A DNA stretch of 64,000 nucleotides. It comes from Agelas oroides. Lineage: Eukaryota; Porifera; Demospongiae; Agelasida; Agelasidae. Shown here in pieces: positions 55,679 to 64,000 of the stretch. The DNA is taken from positions 4,775,754 through 4,839,753 of the forward strand of contig OX422191.1 of the NCBI GenBank assembly GCA_949130485.1, written 5' to 3'. Position 1 is the first letter of the stretch. Every line of letters begins with the position of its first letter. Below the pieces are notes generated by a model. That model did no database searches. It was not told the origin of the DNA and worked only from the letters and a program-made list of their open reading frames with translations. The translations under genes were made by a program, and so were the position numbers.

Positions 55679-58600
55679 CTAGGAAGCAACTGCCATTTTA
55701 ATGATGCCAATGGTGCCAAGAAGTCCTGCTGTCCCCACCAACCATAGCCTTCCATAATGGGAAGTGAAAGCCCCAACTAGCACAGTTACAAAAAAGAGGG
55801 TGGGTAGTCCAAATTGGTGAAGACAGAGGGGGTGTTCAATCCTAGGAGCATTGAGGTGGCCATCAGTGAGCAACTCATCTATCAACCTGAGAGAAACGGA
55901 GGATACCAAAATTATTATGGCAGTACTGTAATCTCCTGTAACAAGAACACTGTACCTCTCTTTTTTATAGTAGGCATCATACAACCATGACTGCTGCTCT
56001 TCAGGAGTCTGAAAGAACAGGTGGTAATGGGCATTCTAATGACTAATTAGGTCTTGCACACACCATAACTCAGTATCAGGGTGAATGTACATATAGAAGT
56101 TGGTAAGAATGTTTTACATACCACTCTTAGCTTCCTTACTGAAAGCCATGCCCACACTACTGTTGTGGAAACAACATGGGTATGCATGCATACAGACATG
56201 ATCCAGCATAATGTCTGTACATTTTAGCATAGAGAGATGGACGAAGAAAACAGCAATGGACGAAGAAAACAGCAAAAGTCATGCCCAAACATGGTGAGAC
56301 ATCTGCATGGCTAAATTAAAATCATCACTTGCTCTGTGTGCCATAATTTAAAAATTACTATATACATGGGACAGTCCCAGGGAGAAATTGAAAATTATTC
56401 TGTTGTGTATTTCAATCGCTCCATAAAGGGTGGGGCTCATACATACTTTATAGATGCATCAATACCTGGCACATCCATGCAGTGCATATAAGCTCCACCC
56501 GCCAAAGTTCTGCACAACAGTACTTCGAATACAGTAACATATCGAACTATGCAATCGAATATTGTTACATTTCTAGCTGGGACTGCCACTCATTATACCA
56601 TTAACTCATAATGTGAGAGACCACCTACGTATGTGGCACACATGACTGTCTACCTTAGAAGCTAAGAAGTTTAACAAGACTTGGGTAGGACTAGACCATA
56701 ATTTGACTGACATCACACTGGAAAAGGAGGAGGGGGCGTTACTTGTTCACAGGTGATGAATTCCACCAAGGCAGCCAGACAAAAAGTTTTCACTGAAACA
56801 CAAAGTGCAAATGGTCTCCAGTTTTCACTCAAGGTAGAAGATGTACCTTTGGAAAGTAGCTGATATGTAGGGTCTGTAGGTACAAACTACAATATTTGAA
56901 TTGCTAGTCAGCTATAATATCCAGCGAGCAAAGAAGAGTCAGACAAGTAGAAATAGCCTACTTGGCAGTGATCAATAAACTAGTGCAGACTAGGTACACA
57001 TTACCTACACATCTCAAGCCACTACCACTGCCTAGAGCTTGCTCCAACTTTGACCCACGAATACAACGACACTATGGTTATTGCTGCATCCAATGAGCAC
57101 CTTTTGGAATCTTGTAAGTGAAGAACCTGTCACCCCCAAGTAATTATGCCCAAACTGTAGTCAATAAATATACTTTGTACCTTTGGAATGTCCTGTATAG
57201 GGATTCGTCTGATGTGTATATGCACACGTGAACATTGCCCTGAGTGGAAACCTGCAAGTACATGTATGTCAAGACTCACAACAATTCTCATTCACCACTT
57301 CATTAGTAAGGGATTAGTTAATGTCTACCACAAACCCACCACGATATACAACACCATGTAACAGGAATGTTATCTTACATTCAGATTGGCAAATTGATCA
57401 TTTCAATTGGTTGCATAGCAGCATGCTTCTCAACCAGATGAAGCTATAGTGACAAGACTTATTTTGCAACACATAATCATGCCATTCTTCAAGAGGCACA
57501 CACACTCACTTTGCCCATACTCATATAGCTCTTCAATCAGGGTATGTAACTGCTGACAACAGTATGCAGATTTTTAGTATTACTCATATGCTTACTGAAC
57601 ATGCTGGGAGCTGGGGTCCTGACACGGCCACCGGCATCTGAGGTGAATCTTTCATAGATGATGGTGACATCGTACACTGCGTGAAAGTGATCCCTTGTGT
57701 GCTGCAGGGTAAGCTACCGGTATAATAGAAAGATCCATCAATCTAAATATAAATTAAGTTGATGACATATAATAAGGCTACATGCCAACTGGTAATAGCT
57801 GGTATATTATCTATTGGTCAGTATATGTACGCAGATAAAAATCTTCCAACACTTTACAAGCATTTCAAACGTTTGCCCTAGAAGTGCAATCCAAGTACAG
57901 TCTATAGGGCAAACCTATCTATAACCAGCCTGCCTGCTAGTATAGATCAGTTTCTTACTAGCATGACTTGCATATCATGATCGTTATACCATGCCTGCTT
58001 CAACCCTTCTCTTGGCACCATTAGCATTCTTGTATATAGCTGGATGACCCAAGCACCACCTACTGCAAAACTCGGACGCTATTATACTCTAATAGTATTC
58101 TTGTTGGGTACCTATTTCTTGTAAGCACATGCACTGCACTCAGAGTTTCACACAAGTGCGGAAGACCCTGGAATCCCTGGTAGCAACATAAATACACTAA
58201 TATTTCAAGACCATAAATTTCAAATAGCTTCAGAATCAACTTCAGAGAGCATGTAAAATCCTCCCAAAATGTCTTTGCAATGCCCCCTGGCAATCCATGC
58301 TTCAAAGAAGCGCAGCCAGGTAACTATTTCTAACCTCCCCTCTCCCAACTTATACTCCTGTAGTGCTAATAAGCAGTTCGCCATCAGGGTTTCATTTAGG
58401 GTGGTGGTGTTAGGGAAGGGAGGAGGTGGGGGGGATGGGGGTGGAAGGGACATTCACCCTCTCTCTTGAAAGTGTCTCCCATCACTACAAGCCATAGGTT
58501 AGTAAATGCCAAATTATTTCTCCGGTCATGTCAATTCTTGGCGACTCTTCTACTTTTTTGTTCCATATACTAAAAATCCCCTCAAGATCATTGTCAGACA

Positions 58601-59995
58601 GTTTGCCAGGTATATTGGCCTTCTGAAGCCTAAAAATTTTCCTGAGGGAGCATGCCCCTAGACCCCCCTGGATTTTGGTGCTTTTACAAAGCACCATCTT
58701 ACTTTCTTTGCCCTCCCTTACTTCAGTATACTCTGTTTATGCCCCGGCCTCCTTGAAATATTTTCTAATGAAAACCTCGTCATGAATTCCTCAAGACATG
58801 CTCTAACTGTTGTCACTCACTTCAAACCCTGTAGTCCTTGGAGTAAGTACATGCTTCAGCTCAGGAAGTCCTGCAAAAGAAATATCTTCACTGACCTTGA
58901 TGTAGGTGTATAGCCCGGCATTTTCTAGCTGACAATCTTAAACCACAGTAATAACATTATCACAGCCACAGACTTCAGGTGAAAAGGAATGGAGAGCCTT
59001 GTGGCTTGCCTATCATTTTGCAGTTTTGAAGCAAACATTCCATACCAAAAAACCAACAAAGACAGCAGCCCTATTGTTCTCCTTGCAAGCATTGCGGTTA
59101 GTGACATCACAAAAGGAACGCCCACCCATGACACCTCACTAAAATGGTTGAAAGTTACAGTTTCCATGCAAAAGCGCTCTCACATATTCCAGGAAGTTTC
59201 TTATTCCAAGAAAAGTACTTGAAGCAAAACTTTACCTATCTCAAAGCCATCTTTCCAGTAAATCCTGTTAACTCACAGTTTTGTGGTTATACTATACTAA
59301 ACACTTTTGCCCCTTAAAAAACAGTTTTTATGGATTTTCCTGACAGTGCTTATGTGAATTAAGCCAGTAACTTCCAAACCTATGCAGGAAAATGCAAAGG
59401 CACTTATTAGGACAGGATGCTGTATGGCATAACTAGGAACTTACTACATAAGATGTGTACGGTATGATATGCACCCCATTATGGCCAACTTGCCCTTGTT
59501 GTCAATACACACTAATCATAGCCATGTACCTAATCTCCTTGCAAATTCATGGCTTCGTTCCAACACCTTTTTGTTCCGACGGTCAAATCTTGTGCCTTCG
59601 GGGTACAGTACCAGCCAAAGCTATGCAGGCAAAAAAAAGAATGGGTAGAAGGGGAAGAAGAAAGGAGGAGCTAGCTAGCCTTACAGGGACATTCTTCTCA
59701 GAGAAGGCCTTCAGTTTTCTGTAGGAAGAAATGTCATCAAAATAAACTACAAGCTGGTTTCATGCAATGCACTGAACTGGGTACTGCTTTTGCCCACCAC
59801 AATCACAACCATCTCAAAACTCTTCACACAAATCTCAAATACCCCTTACTGCACAAAAAAAAAATCCAACCAAGCCTGAAATCCAAGTACAAGTATTTGC
59901 AGTATACACAATTAAGGTAGTTGAGGCATAACTCAATACCTGATCATTTTCTCTTCATCCCTGTCTTTGTGACGTTTGATGAAAATACTTCCACG
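55679..59995 (-). CDS. AGPAT5: AGPAT5-type lysophospholipid acyltransferase, eight C-terminal exons
   Basis: 1-acylglycerol-3-phosphate acyltransferase epsilon type, membrane enzyme that acylates lysophosphatidate or related lysolipids. Exons: 59995-59940, 59718-59685, 59620-59530, 58870-58821, 57701-57596, 57239-57181, 56008-55956, 55886-55679; every junction keeps phase with GT/AG ends. Reading: RGSIFIKRHKDRDEEKMI, KLKAFSEKNVP, LWLVLYPEGTRF (PEGTR acyl-acceptor/phosphate-binding motif), RSHEFARRLGLPELKHVLTP, HAVYDVTIIYE, RVHIHIRRIPIQDIP, SWLYDAYYKKERLIDELL and a C-terminal hydrophobic region with two likely membrane segments (LPTLFFVTVLVGAF; LVGTAGLLGTIGI). The order matches AGPAT5 (LKHVLTPR, LDAVYDVTVVYE, IHIHIDRI, RRWLHERFEIKD). 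The NHxxxxD block and N-terminus must lie further right; I could not find those exons, so they may be beyond the edge, with the RecQ remnant in an intron. Confidence 0.88.
56367..56588. mobile_element. Diverged copy of the TGGCAGTCCC palindromic MITE
   Basis: Ends tgggacagtccc and gggactgcca with internal gaaaattattctgttgtgta, gggtggggctcatacatact and agctccacccgcc. Same layout as 54627-54883 but the arms have diverged. Lies in an AGPAT5 intron. Confidence 0.65.
57702..58820. other. AGPAT5 intron without supported features
   Basis: Contains a G-rich/purine stretch at 58405-58450 and the phrase agggagcatgcccctagacccccc similar to 14484-14508. No exon seen. Confidence 0.4.
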
Positions 59996-60227
59996 CTACA
60001 GGAATAGAAAGTAACCACCACAAAGGATAACATTACCTCTGGGACAAATCAGTGTGCCTATCAGACTTCCTAATACTATAGCTCTTATAACTACTATACA
60101 AAATGCATACATCAAATGTTTATATACATGAATGGCTATTAATTGCACGATGGCAAAGTTAAGTTGCAATTACAATAAATGGCTATAAACTCTACAATAT
60201 AGTGTCCACTTGCATACTATATGTCCT

Positions 60228-60270
60228 TAGCCTCGTTCCCAGGCCCGTAGGGGTGAAAAGGGCCTGGTAT
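60228..60270. repeat. Short TAGCCTCGTTCCCAGGCCC element
   Basis: About 43 bp; right part gggcctggtatccactgttt as in the copy at 29412. Confidence 0.55.
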
Positions 60271-60888
60271 CCACTGTTTACGCATGCGCTTAATTTCCCG
60301 ACATTCCGGGAATTCCGGAAAATACCGTAACATGTCCGTGTGATGTGACATCATCTTCGTGCACGTAGCTGTATCATCAATCTTCAATGACAATGGCTGC
60401 TATTCAAGATCTGGATTCTGCTCTTTTGTACACCCTTCAGCGACTTGGATGCAAAGCGTTGATACTGAAACCTCAGCAACGGGAGTCTGTGAAGTGTATG
60501 TACGAGGGGAAGGATGTTTTCCTGTGGCTGCCCACTGGTTTTGGCAAGTCGATCTGTTCAGTACGAAGTCTTACCCTTCATGTTTGATGTGAAGCTTGCT
60601 CGAGTGGACAGCGTAGTTATTGTAGTCTCGCCTCTTGTGTCACTGATGATAGACCAAACTCGGAGCCTGAGGAGTAGGGGGGTGAAAGCCGCGATCATGT
60701 CTTCGATGGGAGGTGTCGAGAAAGACCTTCTCGCAACCGCTGATGATCTACAAGAGTAGTTTTCTGTTTTGTGTTCCCGAGGCTGTGGCAGGTGGAGAGA
60801 AGCTCTTGAGAAGCCCGAACTGTCAGTCACAGTGGCCATTGATGAGGCTCACTGTGTGTCGAAGTGGTACGTTAAAAGCATAGAGTAT

Positions 60889-61081
60889 TAGTATTTTTGA
60901 GGTGTCAATAAATGTTCAGTACATTTAACCACACTGCGCTATTCACTCTTTTTCGTGGCAGTGTGCTGTTTTAGGGATGCTACTATTTTGAGGTGTCAAT
61001 AAATGTTCAGTACATTTAACCACACTGCGCTATTCACTCTTTTTCGTGGCAGTGTGCTGTTTTAGGGATGCTACTATTTTA
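60889..61081. repeat. 91-bp tandem duplication in the RecQ intron
   Basis: tactattttgaggtgtcaat through cagtgtgctgttttaggga is present twice, head to tail, with near identity (offset 91). Confidence 0.9.
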
Positions 61082-61133
61082 TGATTGTAGGGACCACTTA
61101 ACATTCTTACAAACACATTTTATATTCATCATT

Positions 61134-61165
61134 TAGGCTCGTTCCAAGGCCCGTGAACAAGGCTA
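61134..61165. repeat. Minimal TAGGCTCGTTCCAAGG...CAAGGCTA element
   Basis: 32-bp degenerate copy of the family; lies between the tandem duplication and the kinase fragment. Confidence 0.45.
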
Positions 61166-61206
61166 ATATGCCATTCTGTTGTACTTGCATGTGATGGCCC
61201 TTACAG

Positions 61207-61463
61207 GCTCATGCAGTAACCGATTTTACATGGTAGTGATGGAGGACTTGGCAAATGCCCAGCAACTGGGAAGCTACATTAACAACGAAAACCCTATTGA
61301 ACACAAAAGGTTCTTACTGGAGCAGTGCAAGAAGGCGCTCAGAGAGCTTCACACAAACCATTACTGTCATGGAGACTTTCGTGGTAACAACATCTTAGTA
61401 GTACCCTCCAACAATGCAATTGGAATGGACATTAGAGTGATAGACTTTGATTGGTCTGGCTAA
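61207..61463 (+). pseudogene. Protein kinase-like exon fragment inside the RecQ intron
   Basis: After an acceptor (ccttacag), open for 85 codons: RFYMVVMEDLANAQQLGSYI, CKKALRELHTNHYCHGDFRG, NNILVV and VIDFDWSG, then TAA. HGDxRxxNIL is the catalytic loop (Asp and Asn present) and DFDW takes the place of DFG. This variant, with a short insert, is typical of small kinase domains fused to other modules (for example in Crinkler-type proteins) rather than classic kinases. N-lobe and the rest of the C-lobe are missing. Confidence 0.6.
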
Positions 61464-62290
61464 TTGTTTTTAGCTTTGTGACATGTCCTTCCACAGGAGT
61501 CATGATTTTCGACCATCATATGGGCGCCTTCACGAAATCTGAGCTCTGGTTCCAAAAGGCACGCGTTTCTTGGCTTGTACTGCTACTGTTACTCACAGTA
61601 TTCAGCATGAAGTGATGCAGAGTCTTGAAATGGTTGACTGTGAGTTCATCAGTACTTCACCAGATAGAGCAAATATTTATTACGAAGTACGTCCACGTAC
61701 TGAAATCGATACAGACTTGAAGACTGTCATTTGCTCCCCTAAAGGAGCATAAGAACAGGGCACCTCGTGTTATAGTGTACTACCGGTCACTGGACATATG
61801 TGCAGACCTATATGCCCACTTCCATTACGAGCTTGGCGATGACTCGTACTACCCACCTGGAAGTCACAAAATTAGTGATAATCATCTCCAGTTCAACAAA
61901 GAAATGATTTTAGAGAGTTTGACACAGTCTGATGGAATTGTAAGAGTTGTTTTTGCAACGGTAGCCTTGGGGATGGGGGTTAACCTTAGAGACGTCAATA
62001 CTATAATTCACTATGGTGGACCACAAAGCATTGACGATTACTTCCAAGAGAGTGGGAGAGGAGGTAGATCAGGTCAGTCGGCTCGTTCAATCGTGTTTGG
62101 AAGCCAATTGACTGTAAAGTACGAAAAGAGCCGTCCAGTACTCGAGATCATGAAGTAGCTGCTGTTAGACAATATTTAGAAAATGAAACCGTTTGCCGTA
62201 GACTGTGATCCATCTTGTACAAGTCATGTTAAAGATCCCAAAGCTTGTTGTGACGTGTGTGCAGCTTGGTCTCTGTATAACTGTGCATAG

Positions 62291-64000
62291 TTTTGGTTAT
62301 GGCTGTATCATGGCATACGGTAGTACGCCATATGTAGGGGATGACCCCGAAAAAAAATGGCGGCCACATTAAAAGTGCACAAATGACATGCTCGAAATGT
62401 CCGCCTTAGATTAGTCAACGGCCTCCATGAGCCATATCAGGCATTATCGAGTGCTTCCATGGGCAACAGGACCGTTAGCTTTGCTGGAAAGCCTCGCTAA
62501 AGTACCAGACCGTCAAGTCGCTAAAACGGGCAAATCATCTATCTTCTGACTTTCTTTCTTTCTTTCCTTGAGTGTAAGCCTAGCCAGCACGATAACGGCT
62601 GAAGCTATTACAACGATTCAAACGCGAAAAAACAACATAAATCACTGGGTATTGCACTCACTACTTACCGTTATCGTAGAACTCGAACTATTCTTCAGTG
62701 ATTCTCAAGCACTCCGATGTTAATGTTTAGTGCTAATACGGCATTTTGCTATTCATAGTAAGTACGCCCCCCGGAAGCTCAACTGAGCACGTGTTTAGAT
62801 CTAGCTTACTGTGAAAGATGAACTTTGGACGGCAACAGCCAAAGTCAGGTATTGTCATAATGTGAGGACTCCCACACTAAGCACATGCAGGTTTGCAAGT
62901 GCAGCAGTTTCTACTTCCACTTAGACCATAGCTGAAGTCATTTTGTAAAGTCAGTTGCTAGTCATATAACCCACCTAAATACGAGGTATACTTGATGGTT
63001 AAAACACTACCTGGTACTTGCCAGCTAGTGTTTTAACCATCAAGTACTTCTGACTTAGAACACTAGCCACTGATATTCAATTTTTATTTTCAACTTAAAA
63101 ACATTTCAAATTTGCTTGTTATAGTCATTTACACCAAAAATGCACATAGTACACAATGTTTAGTTGAAGGTAGCATTTTGGCTGGTGTCTTCTTAACATC
63201 CTCCTTTTGTGTTGTGCCTGAGTCTTCATATTCCTCCAAACAGCAATTAGCAGCCTATTGGTAGCTTGGTCCTCGAACTGCTCTGTTGGCACCGAGTCAA
63301 TGGTGGCTTCATTCAAAAACATCCACACTAAAGGAAGCAGCTCCAGAAACTGACGGTTGTTCAGCTCCCGCTCACTTTGTGTGGACTACTATTGGGTTCA
63401 CCAAAAAAACTCTCTGCAGTGTTTGTCCCCACAGAGCTCACATACATGTAGTATTGAGTTGTAAGACACCATTACAGCAACAGTTTTACTGTAATCGGTT
63501 TGACACCACAGCGTTGGGATCTATGGGATTTATAAACCTGTGCGCAAAGCCTCATAAAACTCATGTGCTTTGCACTTGGGTTTTAGCTTGGGCTTCTAAA
63601 CCCCATAGATAAATTTACAATTTCACTTGGAAGCATTGTTCTTTGTGAACAACACAGTTCTATGCTTTCATACTTTACAGACCGTGCATCTTCCCCTCGC
63701 ATTCCTTCCCCACCTCTCTTCTCGCTTACTATTTCTAAAAAACAATCAGCAGGAACAAGTCACAATGTAGGGATGGAACCCTCAAAAACCAGCCAAACAA
63801 GATGGAACAACACCACAACACATTCACACCATCCCTACATCTTGTACCATTTTGCCAACTATGCACAACAAAAAAACTCTCTACACACTCACTAAATGAA
63901 CACGGTATCACAGCACTGCTCACTCCACAGCCTTCTACATAAAAGACAATCCATATCTGCCACATTCAGCACCAATAAAATTTCACAACGTAACTTAACA
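62291..64000. other. Right end of the window, no supported gene
   Basis: No exon recognised. It contains a perfect 21-bp inverted repeat (62989-63009 and 63026-63046, tacttgatggttaaaacact), a (TTTC)n stretch near 62550, and an inverted gatgtagggatgg/ccatccctacatc pair at 63767-63850 related to the 32.4-kb MITE. Confidence 0.5.

Larger units (their letters stand above)
60387..62290 (+). pseudogene. RecQ-like DNA helicase, degraded, one intron
   Basis: Starts MTMAAIQDLDSALLYTLQRL. Walker A is LPTGFGKSIC, with a one-base loss right after it; then SVVIVVSPLVSLMIDQ (motif Ia), frame trouble after DDLQE at 60757, and the DEAH-box IDEAHCVSKW. A GT/AG intron 60867-61496 follows, then SHDFRPSYGRL, a TGA at 61540-61542 (HEI*ALVP; arginine expected), FLACTATVTHSIQHEVM, a stop and frame change near 61750, VFATVALGMGVNLRDV, IIHYGGPQSIDDYFQESGRG (motif VI region) and a C-terminal Cys block (CDPSC..CCDVC). 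A RecQ-family SF2 helicase of the multi-copy type seen in sponges and cnidarians. At least two frameshifts and two stops. Confidence 0.85.

Noticed and set aside
1..64000. tRNA, rRNA, CRISPR arrays, bacterial operons, ribosome binding sites
   Set aside because: None seen. The window is eukaryotic; prokaryotic feature types do not apply.

Overview
This is a eukaryotic (metazoan) nuclear window of about 64 kb. The host genes have many introns with GT/AG boundaries, and the space between exons is filled with transposon remnants, inverted-repeat elements and tandem repeats. Three conserved animal genes anchor it: CHMP5 (ESCRT-III), IGBP1/alpha4 (PP2A regulator) and an AGPAT5-type lysophospholipid acyltransferase. 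The mixture of BEN-domain copies, RecQ-like helicase copies, kinase fragments, DUF7869-like transposase genes and hundreds-of-bases inverted-repeat elements is what I would expect of a non-bilaterian animal, most likely a sponge. That taxonomic guess is an inference; nothing in the window proves it.

Layout. CHMP5 runs on the minus strand off the left edge (first three exons of the window, start codon at 1392). IGBP1 starts divergently at 3398 and its eight exons reach 55284. Six exons lie in 3398-9215, then one intron of about 26.7 kb, exon 7 at 35951-36075, a second intron of about 19.2 kb, and an 11-codon last exon at 55244-55284. All exon junctions except one choice at exon 3/4 are fixed by reading phase and by similarity to alpha4. 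AGPAT5 converges from the right on the minus strand (59995 to 55679, 5' exons not found in the window). A RecQ-like helicase pseudogene (60387-62290) lies further right.

The two giant IGBP1 introns hold nearly everything else. Intron 6 has a pogo/Tigger-like transposase remnant, a two-exon BEN domain, an intron-containing Tc1 transposase remnant, a rearranged cluster of BEN-family gene pieces (19.5-22.3 kb), two copies of an unrecognised coding segment (22.7 and 26.7 kb), a Ty3/gypsy integrase plus LTR, and a 2.9-kb element with 38-bp terminal inverted repeats around a DUF7869-like gene. Intron 7 has two halves of one integrase-like gene in opposite orientation, a 5'-truncated LINE ending in a (GAAT)n tract, an unknown two-exon gene, another DUF7869-like remnant, a 20-bp minisatellite and an EnSpm/CACTA Tnp2-like remnant.

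A family of small inverted-repeat elements with ends reading TAGCCTCGTTCCCAGGCC recurs at least fifteen times, from about 30 bp to nearly 800 bp, and in a few places paired ends enclose several hundred bases of other sequence. Several transposase remnants are interrupted by TGA exactly where their families have arginine, which fits CGA to TGA decay at methylated CpG.
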